The position numbers were made by a program, and so were the translations under genes. A DNA stretch of 64,000 bases from contig OX439010.1 in assembly GCA_949316495.1 (NCBI GenBank), positions 6,736,001 through 6,800,000 on the forward strand, given 5' to 3'. Shown one piece after another: positions 1 through 10,717 of this stretch (its first letter is position 1; each line of letters starts with the position of its first letter). Below the pieces are notes generated by a model, which had not been told where the DNA came from, did no database searches, and saw only the letters and a list, made by a program, of their open reading frames with translations. This DNA comes from Amphiduros pacificus (Eukaryota > Annelida > Polychaeta > Phyllodocida > Hesionidae).

Positions 1-1449
1 ATAGACACATATATACAAATTAAATACTCAGCACATTGACCTATTTACTTGAACTTGAAATGCCACAGAATTGGCCAAAAAGGTAAGAAATCTCCACCTA
101 CCATTTTCAAGGTGAAGGCACTGGACTGTTTCTTCGAGAAGACTACCCAAATGTAATATTGAAACGGCAGCACATTTTGGAACCAATAAGGAAGAAGGAA
201 GAAATATGTCATATTATCATATTATCCCAGACCACCATCCCTACACCATTGATACACTACATGGATTGACTTTTTCAAGTACTGAACAGTACTTTCAGTA
301 GCATTGCTCAATAATGATGAGATGACAGCTAAAATGAAACAGATGACTGGTCCAAGGACACATTCTATGGTGTAGGACTTTCTATCAGACATGATGATAT
401 TCTGAAACCACAAGCATGGAAAGGTGCTAACCATAGGGGCAAAATTCTATGTGATATCAGAGATATATTAAAACAAGGAACATATATCATTGATGAATTA
501 AACCGAGTGTTACAATGAGGATTCAGGGCACAGGGTAATGTGTTTATCCAACTAGTAATAAATTGCACCGACTACATCATATTTCTCCTATTATCATAGT
601 CTAACTATAGTTTAGGTTCTTTACTTTATAACAAATTACAAACATGTTCTGGGGAATTCTTATTAATCTTAACATGTAATATTGTCCACAGCACAAATAC
701 CTTGTTGTGGTTAATGGATTATAAGACCTCAGGTGAGGCAAAGTTGTATGGTATATAATATAAACAACTTATAGGATTATCAATATACTTATAATCTCTA
801 GAGTCAAATGACAATTGTACCAATTGTATTAATAATGAGGTACACAATTATTGGAGCATAACATGTTTGGCCATTACATAAATACCAGTCAGTGTACACC
901 TTTCAACAGTATTGATTTAATCACTCGCCAGGGTAGCCTCAATAATAGCGGTGAGTGAACTTGCCTAAAAAGAGGTCTTCCTGGCCCATACAGAACCAAA
1001 TTATTGTTATTTTGTGTCTTGAAATGTATTTATAATATTCTTTTTTTTTTTAAATTATATTGGCCAAATAAAAAAGATTTGAGTTTGGTTTGAGTTTTGT
1101 ATAGCCGTTTTCTCACGAATACAAAGCGGGGCCTAACACCTGTGGACCTGGAGCAAGTACTTAGTACACATTCACTTATTCTTTGATTTCCTCTAAAATC
1201 TTCATCCACACATACACATTAACACAGGCAAATATGTATTACTCATATTGCCATTTGAATATGAGAATCTGTGCATTTTCTCCGGTCATGTAGCTCACAA
1301 TTGTATACCCCTCAGAGTTAAAGAGTGTTTCTATCATATGACTGCAGGGATGACTGCAGGGAGCAGTCTGCTTAGTATGCCGAGAGCCTTCTGGCCACTT
1401 GGCAACGCTTTCCTAGATTACAAGAATATATAACACACACCAAACTACA
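1..1449. other. AT-rich flank, nothing recognised
   Basis: I see no coding exon, RNA gene or clear repeat. Short open frames here are poor in composition and have no recognisable motif. The segment ends where a GC-richer stretch begins (about 1455), taken as the approximate 5' end of the LINE. Confidence 0.5.
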
Positions 1450-1849
1450 ATCACTTGAGGGGGACTGCGCATGCGCGGTGCATATGGCTGCCTTTTTGTG
1501 AAGCTCCGTAATAGTCGTCTTAACTGGCGATTTTGCTGAGTTTCCTCGAGGTCTATCTGTACCCTTTTGTGCTAAAAGCAGTCTAACCACTAGGTCTACC
1601 AATTGAACAGACTTTTTGCATCCTCCGACGACAGTCTTGGCGAGAATTGTGCTCGGAAGGGTCGGGACTGATCTGTCTTTACGAGGCACGGCGCTTTCGA
1701 TCAGCTGGTCTTGACTGTCAGTGTCGAGTGCTCTCTGTACTGTTCCTTTTGGTGATCGCCTCCCTTGTTAACCCTTGGGATAATCTGCCTTTATTGGCAG
1801 GAATTTTGCAGCTACCTTCTGCAGACTTTCTATTTTACGTTTAAGATAA

Positions 1850-2581
1850 CAATCGTAGCTGGCCCACTATTTGGCCTCCCTTCTGCGATCATCTTAAACT
1901 AGCTATCAGTGCAACGTCTACCTTCCTTGTGGACTCCCTTTTGCCTGAGCGTACTTACTACCCCCACGATCTTTGTGGACCTTTGGTAGTTATTTGTGGT
2001 ATTAATTAATACACATTGGCCAATATTTAATTTTTGGTTAAATTTCTACAGAATATTTGTTGTGCAGGACTACATCTATCTATAGCGTCCCACAACTATT
2101 ACGTAGTTCATAATACAGAACGTGTCAAGCTCTCATATAGCAGCTTGACCCGTACTATACATTCTTTTTCCTACCTCCACGATTTTGTGGATCTTTGGTA
2201 GTCATTTGTGGTATATACGATAACATACCCAATATATTACTGTGTGGTTCAAGAATTTATCGTATCTGGCCTACTACTTGGCCTCCCTTTACGATCATAT
2301 TGAATTCACTCACAGTGTGAAGTGAGGCCTGTTATCTACCCATACTTGTAGATACCTGACCCCAAACCTGTGTAATTTGGAAATTTATTACACACCGACC
2401 AATATCTTTTTATTGATATTAATTTCATATATTCTGTGAACTGTTTTTCACAAATTGTCTTTTGGGGAGTATTGCTGCTATTTATAGCGACTTCCACAAG
2501 ATTTACCTGCAGTCAATGATATAGTGTACTATTACGGTAGTTCATAATACAGAACGTGTCAAGCTCTCATATAGCAGCTCA
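1850..2581 (+). repeat. Internal repeats in the LINE 5' UTR
   Basis: Three kinds of segment occur twice in the leader. ATCGTAKCTGGCC with GGCCTCCCTT is at about 1850 and 2259. A block starting TACCYCCACGAT and running through TTTGGTAGT is at about 1958 and 2172. GTAGTTCATAATACAGAACG is at about 2104 and 2538. Repeated 5' UTR modules are known in other LINEs, where they act as promoter units; that role is inferred here. Confidence 0.6.
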
Positions 2582-2609
2582 TATACACAAGAGATTACCT
2601 ACCTGTTCA

Positions 2610-4472
2610 ATGCTACACAATCATGGCTTTGTTTGTATATGCTCATGCTTCAACATATATGACAAGAATAGTGGCGAAACCACAAAGACTCTTACCTTGC
2701 CCCACAATGGTATAGGGTCAAATAAAATCCTGCTGTGTGACACTCATACTAGCATCTTCAAGAAGAATTCTTCTTTGGAAAATATTAATTTTAATATTAT
2801 TCCACGTGCTTACTTCAGGTTGCTGCAGGAGATGATCGCAAGCTCAAATATTAATATATTTGAGTCTGAGCATGAAATTGAACTGTTCCCTGCTCAATTT
2901 CGTTTGGTGCTCGATACCTGCGATTACATAAAATCGGACACGCTACTATCTGTACATGGAGTGAGCAAGCAAAATTGTCAGTTCAATTTTGTTAAATATA
3001 CACAAATATCGCACCCAAAACATCTTTATTGGGAAAACATATTTATTCTGCCTCCTCGGCCACAAAAACATGGACTGAACAACAAATATGTTGAAAGTCC
3101 ATGCAATTTGTCAAAATCATGCAGTTTTGGCAAAATTATCAGAGGGGTTGATATGATTGGCAAGCCTCCAAAAAATAAACATAGGTGTCGCCACTCTCCT
3201 GCCAATGAAAACAGCATATATACCGCTAATTTCTTCTCTCCGCTTCTAGAGAGCTCAGAAACGCAAACATTGCCACCAACAGATGGCACTGCCCAACATG
3301 CACATACAGAGGGCGACACAAACCCTACCGCTCAGAATAGGGGGCCTGATGTTGCTAAACTAAATAACCACATTCAAATTGGTTCTTGCAACATTCAAAG
3401 CATTACGCATAAGGTTCTTTTGGTCAGAGATTATTTCTTTCAAAATAACCTACACGCTCTCTTCATAACCGAGACTTGGTTAAATGAGTCTGATGATAGG
3501 GTAAAAAGGGAACTTGAAGAGGGGTCCCTGAAGTTCCACTCTTTTCCCAGGAGAGGGCGCTCCGGAGGTGGTTTAGGACTTCTCCACCGGGTGGAGCTCC
3601 CTTTCAAAACCAACTCTGTAAACCCTCCAGTGGTTAAAACCATGGAATTGATGGAATCATCCATCCTGCTTAAAGGAAAAAAACTTACCTTTGTGACCAT
3701 TTACAGACCTGAGCCATGTGAAAGGAATAGATACACCTATTCCGAGTTTTATGATGAATTCACTCAACTGGTTGCTCACTATGGCTCGTTCAATCATGAA
3801 GTAATTTTCCTGGGTGACTATAACTTCCATGTAAATAAGCCAGATAAGCCTGATGTGATCAAATTTATGGATATTCTTTCTACCTTTGACTTAGATCAAT
3901 GGGTGACTGAGCCTACTCATAGATTAGGCAACACCCTTGATCTCATTATTACCTTCAAAGGTAATAAATCCTTCAAAAGTCACACAGTAGACGAATATAT
4001 CTCTGATCATAAAATGATCATTTTAGACATGGGGATCACAGCCCCTAAAATCCCTAAAAAAGTTATCAAATATAGGAATTTTAGGGATCTAAACATGGAT
4101 TCGCTGAAAAATGATATCAGGTCCCTGACAAATAGTAGCTCACTCTGGGACAAACTATCCCTCAGTGAATTAGTGGACTACTATGATAGGGAGCTTACGG
4201 TACTAATGGATAAGCATGCTCCTTTCAAGCATGCCAGAGTTACCCAACGTAAACCAGTACCCTGGATGAGCAACCAATTAAAGCACGAGAGATCTCTCAA
4301 GAGGAGGCTTGAGAGGAAATGGAACAAAACCAAACTCCAGATTGATAAGGAATTATATAATGATCAAAGAAACAAATATAACTCCATGCTGAAATTGGCT
4401 CAATCCAATTATTTCTCTAATCTGGTTGAAGAAAACAAGCATGACCCTAAAAAAACTATTCAGGGTTATTGA
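2610..4472 (+). CDS. LINE N-terminal region plus apurinic endonuclease
   Basis: The frame is open from 2541; 2610 is the first ATG. The first ~250 residues have no motif I recognise. The endonuclease/exonuclease/phosphatase domain starts near IQIGSCNIQS (about 3376) and keeps the family motifs in order: the N of CNIQS, the E of FITETWL, IYRPEP, LGDYNFHV (about 3812) and SDHKMI (about 4002). This domain nicks target DNA to prime reverse transcription. The frame ends at 4472 shortly after the domain. In related elements endonuclease and RT share one long frame, so this is the front part of ORF2 cut off by a one-base change in an A7 run (4449-4455). It overlaps the RT frame by 47 bases. Domain assignment is confident; the exact start is not. 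Confidence 0.85.
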   Translation: MLHNHGFVCICSCFNIYDKNSGETTKTLTLPHNGIGSNKILLCDTHTSIFKKNSSLENINFNIIPRAYFRLLQEMIASSNINIFESEHEIELFPAQFRLVLDTCDYIKSDTLLSVHGVSKQNCQFNFVKYTQISHPKHLYWENIFILPPRPQKHGLNNKYVESPCNLSKSCSFGKIIRGVDMIGKPPKNKHRCRHSPANENSIYTANFFSPLLESSETQTLPPTDGTAQHAHTEGDTNPTAQNRGPDVAKLNNHIQIGSCNIQSITHKVLLVRDYFFQNNLHALFITETWLNESDDRVKRELEEGSLKFHSFPRRGRSGGGLGLLHRVELPFKTNSVNPPVVKTMELMESSILLKGKKLTFVTIYRPEPCERNRYTYSEFYDEFTQLVAHYGSFNHEVIFLGDYNFHVNKPDKPDVIKFMDILSTFDLDQWVTEPTHRLGNTLDLIITFKGNKSFKSHTVDEYISDHKMIILDMGITAPKIPKKVIKYRNFRDLNMDSLKNDIRSLTNSSSLWDKLSLSELVDYYDRELTVLMDKHAPFKHARVTQRKPVPWMSNQLKHERSLKRRLERKWNKTKLQIDKELYNDQRNKYNSMLKLAQSNYFSNLVEENKHDPKKTIQGY

Positions 4473-6267
4473 TACGGTCATGCACAAGAATAAGGACACC
4501 CCAATGCCCGAAACCGACTGTGAAGTCGCTTTGGCTGAGAGGTTCAATGACTTTTTTCTTGAAAAAATTGAGAAAATTCGCTCTGATATGGACAATAATC
4601 CACAAATGACTTTCCCACCACCAGGTGACACTACGAACAATAGTGATGCTCCGGTGACAGAATCCCTTGATAGATTTCTCCCCTTATCCAATGAGGAGGT
4701 ACGCAAATTAATCAGAGGGTCTGCGAATAAGTCATGTGAGCTGGATCCAATCCCTACATGGTTACTGTTCAACATCCTGGATGATCTTATACCTTTAATT
4801 GCATCCATTATAAATAAATCCTTAATGGATGCAACAGTGCCAGATAACATGAAGATGGCCATAATTACACCCTTACTGAAGAAATTGGGTCTGGAACTGA
4901 TCGAATGTAACTATAGACCAGTTTCAAACCTTACTTATATCTCAAAGCTAACTGAAAGGGCAGTATCTGAGCAATTGATTCCCCATCTGGTAAGGAATGG
5001 TCTTACTGATAAGTTTCAATCTGCCTACAAGAAGTATCATAGCACAGAGACTGCCCTAATCAGGGTACAAAATGACATCCTTCGGGATCTAGATGAGAAA
5101 AAGTCGGTAATCCTACTTTTGCTAGACCTGTCTGCTGCCTTTGACACCATTGACCATCAAATCCTGCTCAACAGATTGGAGGGTAGATGTCATATCAAAG
5201 GTCATGCTCTAAATTGGATACGGTCATACCTAAGTAACAGGAAACAATGTGTCAAAGTTGGAATGAAAAGGTCCTCTGTAAAGGACATAAAGTATGGGGT
5301 CCCACAAGGCTCGGTCCTTGGTCCTATTCTTTTTACCATATATATGACACCTCTTGCAGACATCTTGGGTAAATATGGTCTCAACTACCATATCTATGCG
5401 GATGATACCCAGATTTACATCCCCATTGACCATTGCTCTGCCAGGCAGGCCGAAATCAGCAGATGCAGATTGGAAGAATGTGTCTGTGAGGTCAGGGACT
5501 TTCTGATTTCAAATAAAATGAAAATCAATGATGGCAAGACTGAGATGCTAGTATGTACTGACAGGTACAATACTGCCAATTGTGGCAGTGTCCCTAACAC
5601 TATTAAGGTGGGCAGCACTGATATATCGCCTAGTGACTCAGTAGTTGACCTCGGCGTCACTCTAGACTCTAATCTAGACATGAGGGCTCAGATAGCGAGG
5701 ATGTGTAAGAAGGGCTATTACCACATCCGGAATCTGTCGGCTATCAGAAATTGTCTAGACGAGAAAACGGCTATCACACTTACCCATGCCTTTGTCACAT
5801 CCACATTGGATTATGGTAATGGCCTCCTTGCTGGCCTTCCAAATACTGACATCAAGAAGTTGCAATACCTACAGAACTCTGCAGCTCGTGTAGTGGGTAA
5901 GATCAGGAAGTTCGATCATATATCTGAAAAACTGAGGGAGCTCCATTGGCTCCCGGTCCAGGCCAGGATTGATTTTAAGATCCTTCTTATAACCTGGAAG
6001 GCATTAAATGGTAAGGCGCCTCCTTACCTACGTGATCTACTCCTTGTCAAACAAGGGGAGAGGTCTCTCAGATCAAATGATGGTACTTACCTCCAGGTCC
6101 CTGGGACTAGGCTCAAGACAGTGGGCGATAGAGCCTTTTCATCAGTAGGGCCGAGACTGTGGAATCAACTTCCTAATGAGATTAGAACAAGTAGATCAGT
6201 TGTATCCTTCAAGAGTAAACTGAAAACCTATCTCTTCAGGAAGCATTTCCCTGACACAGCGCTATGA
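4426..6267 (+). CDS. LINE reverse transcriptase
   Basis: An open frame of 613 codons, +1 relative to the endonuclease frame; its first codon is TTG and is not a likely start. RT motifs appear in order: NYRPVSNLTYISKLTE (about residue 162), FQSAYKKYHSTETAL, DLSAAFDTIDH (motif A, about 234), GVPQGSVLGPILF (motif B, about 291), YADDTQIY (motif C, about 324), KMKINDGKTEML (D) and DLGVTLDSNLDM (E). The C-terminal region ELHWLPVQARIDFKILL through RLWNQLPNEIR is typical of L2/CR1-group elements. The two catalytic aspartates of YADD and the motif A aspartate are intact. It follows the endonuclease with only a single extra A separating the frames, so the element may be a recently active copy. Confidence 0.92.
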   Translation: MKKTSMTLKKLFRVIDTVMHKNKDTPMPETDCEVALAERFNDFFLEKIEKIRSDMDNNPQMTFPPPGDTTNNSDAPVTESLDRFLPLSNEEVRKLIRGSANKSCELDPIPTWLLFNILDDLIPLIASIINKSLMDATVPDNMKMAIITPLLKKLGLELIECNYRPVSNLTYISKLTERAVSEQLIPHLVRNGLTDKFQSAYKKYHSTETALIRVQNDILRDLDEKKSVILLLLDLSAAFDTIDHQILLNRLEGRCHIKGHALNWIRSYLSNRKQCVKVGMKRSSVKDIKYGVPQGSVLGPILFTIYMTPLADILGKYGLNYHIYADDTQIYIPIDHCSARQAEISRCRLEECVCEVRDFLISNKMKINDGKTEMLVCTDRYNTANCGSVPNTIKVGSTDISPSDSVVDLGVTLDSNLDMRAQIARMCKKGYYHIRNLSAIRNCLDEKTAITLTHAFVTSTLDYGNGLLAGLPNTDIKKLQYLQNSAARVVGKIRKFDHISEKLRELHWLPVQARIDFKILLITWKALNGKAPPYLRDLLLVKQGERSLRSNDGTYLQVPGTRLKTVGDRAFSSVGPRLWNQLPNEIRTSRSVVSFKSKLKTYLFRKHFPDTAL

Positions 6268-6325
6268 ACAGACTTGTCTGGTATACGCGCTATAGAAATT
6301 TTGTTATTATTATTATTATTATTAT
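6268..6325 (+). repeat. LINE 3' UTR and (TTA)n tail
   Basis: A short 3' UTR ends in a GCGCTATA motif, followed by about eight ATT/TTA units in place of a poly(A) tail. Confidence 0.8.
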
Positions 6326-6326
6326 C

Positions 6327-6674
6327 ACACAGATATGATAGCTCAGAGATATGATAGCTCACAGATATGATAGCTCAGAGATATGATAGCTCACAGATAG
6401 ATATGATAGCTCAGAGATATGATAGCTCAGAGATATGATAGCTCAGAGATATGATAGCTCAGAGATATGATAGCTCACAGATATGATAGCTCACAGATAT
6501 GATAGCTCACAGATATGATAGCTCACAGATATGATAGCTCACAGATATGATAGCTCACAGATATGATAGCTCACAGATATGATAGCTCACAGATATGATA
6601 GCTCACAGATATGATAGCTCACATATATGATAGCTCACATATATGATAGGTCACAGATATGATAGCTCACAGAT
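6327..6674. repeat. 16-bp minisatellite
   Basis: About 21-22 head-to-tail copies of AGATATGATAGCTCAC, with an AC/AG alternation at the unit end and one unit carrying an extra AGAT. It starts directly after the LINE tail. Confidence 0.95.
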
Positions 6675-7456
6675 TGCTAGAGTATAATCGTAAGTGTCAG
6701 CTGATTCTCATCTTTAATCAAATGCATTCCAAACAATTTCCAGTCTACATAAAGGATGTCCATAGCCATTGACTGAGACTCCATTGTTATAATATATAAA
6801 TATCAACATTTGGTCTCCTGGATGATTGACCTTTGAAGCCAGTACCTCATATAACGTATCAGAGTATTCAATGGTAATTTTGTGATCTTTAAATGTGTTT
6901 ATTTGTTTATAGTCTTAACACTAAACTCAGTTACAGTCGTTATTAGGTGTTATGTGAATTATCTTCTACCACTAATTGCCGAGCACCCGCTTTTTAGCCT
7001 CGTCTCTCCCTCTCCTTTAAGCATTTACAAATAAGCTTGACATTGTACATTTCCTTCACAAATAAATCTGGCATGTTACATTTCCTTGGCTAGAGAAGTC
7101 ATTATTAATGTTGATAAATCTAGATGTAGAGTTTGGATTGTAAGAATTATAGATGTTGATAGATCTGTGCCATACATCCCAAGAATACAAAAAGACATGT
7201 TGCTAGGCGTACAACTTAAATGTATCGAATTCATTCCCCCCAGATAGTACATAATACAATATAGATAACATGCATACCACTTGTCCTTTCAATATTTTAT
7301 TTAATTTTAACCTTTTCTGCAATGACCCAAATTGTATGCCAAGATTGTGATGTATTGCACTTTCCAACTGTCAATAAGTTCTTCCTGCATCTGTGAAAGT
7401 CATTTTTAATCATTACATCCTTTAGATATTTGGTAATCACAACTCTTTTTACTAGC
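6675..7456. other. Unassigned AT-rich spacer
   Basis: No coding potential, RNA gene or repeat recognised between the minisatellite and the left inverted repeat. Confidence 0.4.
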
Positions 7457-7590
7457 GTTCATTTTGATATTTGACGTTTTATTCAAAATATGCCTGCAAG
7501 TATATATATCTCTATAAACTTATAGGATATGAGTCAAACCAGGATATAAACGGATATATACCCTGTCACAAATGGATATATCCTTTTTTC
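7457..7590 (+). repeat. Left arm of a ~130-bp inverted repeat
   Basis: This arm matches the reverse complement of 12647-12775 over its whole length at roughly 83-85% by eye. Shared words include CAAACCAGGATATAAA, TATATACCCTGTCA and GGATATATCC. The pair encloses about 5.05 kb. No clear target-site duplication was seen outside the arms. Confidence 0.85.
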
Positions 7591-8129
7591 CATAATAAAT
7601 CCATTTTTTGTGCATTTATGACTTGCAAAGGCTTTTGAAATGATCACCTGGTTAAGTCTAAAAGTCAAAAATACATCATTTTTATAAAACATGACTTATA
7701 TTCCCCTGACAAAGCCAATACATTCGACTTACTGAGTGGCAGGCGGTGGGAGTGTACTAAAAGGAATTTGATTGAGTAATGGGGCCTTAGACATACTTGG
7801 TATACATGTCTAGATTGTGTCTAGACCCCTCGATATGAGAGCATAAATCTGAGTCCAATGAACTTGCCCTTTTCCTCTGACATATCAATATATTCGGTTA
7901 ACTGAGTGGTATGAGGTGTGAGAGTACTAAAAGGCCTCAAGGATTTTTAATTGCAAAAAGTTCAGATTCTGAACATACCCTGGCAAGAATGTCCACCTTT
8001 GTAATTGCCAGGGTCAACTAAAACAGTTTTTTTTTTATAAATTATTGATTAAGGTTGATTGGAAAAACCAGACAATCCCTTTGTGCAGCTTCTAGTGTCA
8101 GAGGCATGGACATGGATCTGATCTATGTA

Positions 8130-8496
8130 AAGGGAATGTTACATGTCCAAAATGTACAGCCCAGCATAGTGGAGAAGATTGTATTTCAGATATAATAAAA
8201 TGCGTGAATTTTCAAGGTTATCACTCAGTATGCAGATTTGTTCATTTTTAAAAGAGAAGGAAATTCAACGCCATACTGAAAACATTTCTTTTCGAGATTC
8301 ACGTAAACAGGTAGAAATTTTAATACCAAATGTCCTATTAAAAACAAAAGAGACAAAATCATTAGCAATTCAAACAGAAATTACCTGGCCTATCAATGAT
8401 AAGAATTATTCCTATTTTGCAAATAACTCAAACTCTTCAGGACCATCTACTCAAACACCCACTACCCAAATTTTGTCAAATAGACAATTCAGGGTC
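8130..8496 (+). pseudogene. LINE ORF1 remnant with CCHC zinc knuckle
   Basis: In one frame 8138-8190 gives CPKCTAQHSGEDC, a CX2CX3HX4C knuckle one residue shorter than the canonical CX2CX4HX4C. It is followed by KCVNFQGYHSVC, a second knuckle whose second cysteine is now F. The reading then moves to the frame open at 8179-8499, which holds KEKEIQRHTENISFRDSRKQ, the typical segment after the knuckles in Jockey/X-element-type ORF1 proteins. These proteins bind the element's RNA. At about 8485 it runs into the RT piece. Confidence 0.65.
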
Positions 8497-8758
8497 TGAG
8501 TTGGTTCATCACTTTCTGATGCATTTGTTCAGGAAATGGGTGTTCCACAGGGTAGTATACTATCAACAATAAGTGTTTTTCAAAGAAAATTGTGGATTTG
8601 CACTTATGTAAAGACTGGAAAGTTCACTGAGATCCTGCTCTTTATTTAGGCCAAACTCGGATACTTGTTGTTGAAGAAACTATGTTTCTTGCACTTATTT
8701 TTTTAAAGAAATTATATTTTATTTCACATATTAACTATGTGAAGATGAAATTGCCAGA
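8485..8758 (+). pseudogene. LINE RT fragment (motif B and following)
   Basis: The frame FRV-stop-VGSSLSDAFVQEMGVPQGSIL (8485-8565) is RT motif B with its lead-in. After a deletion that removes motif C, another frame gives DPALYLGQTRILVVEETMFL and then ISHINYVKMK, matching the region that follows the palm in Jockey-like elements. The piece stops at the left end of the inner insertion and resumes at about 11698. Confidence 0.6.
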
Positions 8759-9540
8759 TAGTCCAGTCAAAATATGAAATGACCCAGAACAAATTAGAAC
8801 AGAAACCATTTTGGTGTTATTTGTCTCGGAATGTTACCCAGATGAACATATAAAAAGTCTACCAAAATCAACTTAGTGGAACATCACCTAATTTGCATTA
8901 ATTCAAAATGGCAGCCTCTCATTGACGTTTCACCCTATTTCATGCTTATTCATTTTTTTTGTATGATTAAAGGTTCCTTGCACACTTAAATAATGTCATG
9001 CCCTTGCTGTTGGTGTTAAGAAGTTACTTTAAGGCCATGATAAGGAAATAAAACGCTTATGTAGCGTTTCTTGTAATGTATTTCATACGATGCCAGCATC
9101 ATTCTGCTATGAAATAATACATTGTATATTATTAACATCTTTATGGCGGAAAGAAAAAAAGAGTATGCATAAATACCAGTTAGAAAAAAGGACTGCCAGA
9201 AGTGTTGCCACTATTTGTGAACAGAATTTTGAGACTTGGCCAAAACTTTCAATTTGTCAATAACCTACATGCTGTCAAACATCAGGCATGCAGCACCAAT
9301 TTCTACACAGGCAAGTCAATTCCTCACAAATTCCAAATTTAATGTCAAACGAGGTATTTGGCACCACCTTCCTTCACTACCTTTAGATGTCCATATAAAT
9401 AACTTAAGCATTTAAGTAAAATAATGCTATGGCTGTGGCCACAAATATCACAAAGTTCCTATTCACACATACATAATTTGAAATATCAGTTCAGATATTA
9501 GTTATTTTGTGCACTTAATTATCAAGGATCGAATCACAGA

Positions 9541-10535
9541 TTACATGTCAGATTCCATAAAAGTGCCAAATACAGATATGTTCATATATTCATGAACAGA
9601 TATAAAATCATTGGCAACATGAATTAGGTTAACATCATCTGTGTGATCTTTATGAACACAAATTTTTATTAGACCATTTAGCCTCTTCTGTGTCATGCTG
9701 GCCCAAAAATATGATTCACCTTGAAAACTGAATGATTGTTCACTGGTAGCATTTGTTGCTGGCATTACAAGAATTTCACTGTATAGAGATTCACCATAAG
9801 TAATCATAAAATTAATTATGGAATTTCATGTTAGTGTATTCTTTTGAAGAACTATGTTGCTTTTTAATGTGTCTATTTGAGTATTCAGTCTCTGTGCATT
9901 AATTTCTGAAGCATACAGATTTGTCATAATTGCAAACTTCTGGTCATATGTATTACCAGCTGCAGCCTTTAGCAACATATTCTATAAATTAATATACACT
10001 TTATAGCCTGGATGATCAAATATATCGTCTTTAGCATTGATTATGAAATCTGCAGCTTCATAATAGATTTTTTGTAATCTTCCTGTGGGGTGCTGGGGTG
10101 ATGTGTAGGCCCTAATCCAGAGAGCTGGGGACCAGTTACCCCTAATGCATTACATTTGTTATTCACTTTGTTCTAAATTTGATCAAATTCTGTGTCTGTC
10201 GATTTTGTTTTGAGTGTTATAATTGTTGGGCAAGCCATTCTCTGGCTTTCTGCTGCTGACACTGGTGGACTTACTAAGATTATAACTGTGTTTCAGAATG
10301 TTTTTTGCCATTAAGACACCAAATTTATGTACACATCTAATACACCTCTAATTCTACTGTGCATTTTAGAATCTCTAACATAATCTAAGGCCTCTTCCCA
10401 GACTTCATTAAAACTTTAAAATTCACAATAACATTGTTCATAGTATCTGCCTTTACTGTCCATCTGGTTGGACAAAGGACCCTTATGCCAGAAGAACCAG
10501 TAGTTATTGTATCTTTTATCTTAGTAGTCACCAAG
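9541..10535 (-). pseudogene. Degenerate hAT-type transposase (ZMYM1/DUF4371-like)
   Basis: Reading the - strand from high to low coordinates, three recognisable pieces lie in the family order. About 10500-10420 gives SGIRVLCPTRWTVKAD and NFKVLM. About 10080-9850 gives EAADFIIN and then AAAGNTYDQKF. 9807-9541 gives ILVMPATNATSEQSFSF and MTQKRLNGLIKICVHKD, the C-terminal hAT dimerisation region. Stops and frame changes separate the pieces, so it is dead. The N-terminal part (zinc finger and first catalytic Asp) is not recognisable. The family cuts and pastes DNA elements. Family assignment is from the motif wording and is fairly secure for the dimerisation end. Confidence 0.75.
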
Positions 10536-10717
10536 CAGACCAATGATGAGTTTCAATAAGTTCTCTGGCAAAGATAGAGTTTGTCTTCAGACTACGACCT
10601 GGCACTTTCGAGTCAAGCGATTTTGGGTCATCAGTTACAATTTATTTTGAGCGATGCACTAAACCCTCTTGCTATCAGCTTTGACCTTTCTATGTGGTAA
10701 CCTAAGTTTGAGAAAAG

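Larger units (their letters stand above)
1450..6325 (+). mobile_element. L2/CR1-group LINE, nearly full length
   Basis: A non-LTR retrotransposon read on the + strand: a GC-richer 5' leader (about 1455-1760), a ~1-kb untranslated region with internal repeats, an apurinic endonuclease region, a reverse transcriptase region, and a short 3' UTR ending in GCGCTATAGAAATTTTG followed by (TTA)n instead of poly(A). A simple-repeat tail after a GCGCTATA-type 3' end is typical of L2/CR1-group elements, as is the RT C-terminus (ELHWLPVQARIDFKIL). No RNase H domain is present. The 5' boundary is uncertain because I found no target-site duplication. The coding region looks recent: the catalytic motifs are kept and only one frame break was seen. 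Confidence 0.85.
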
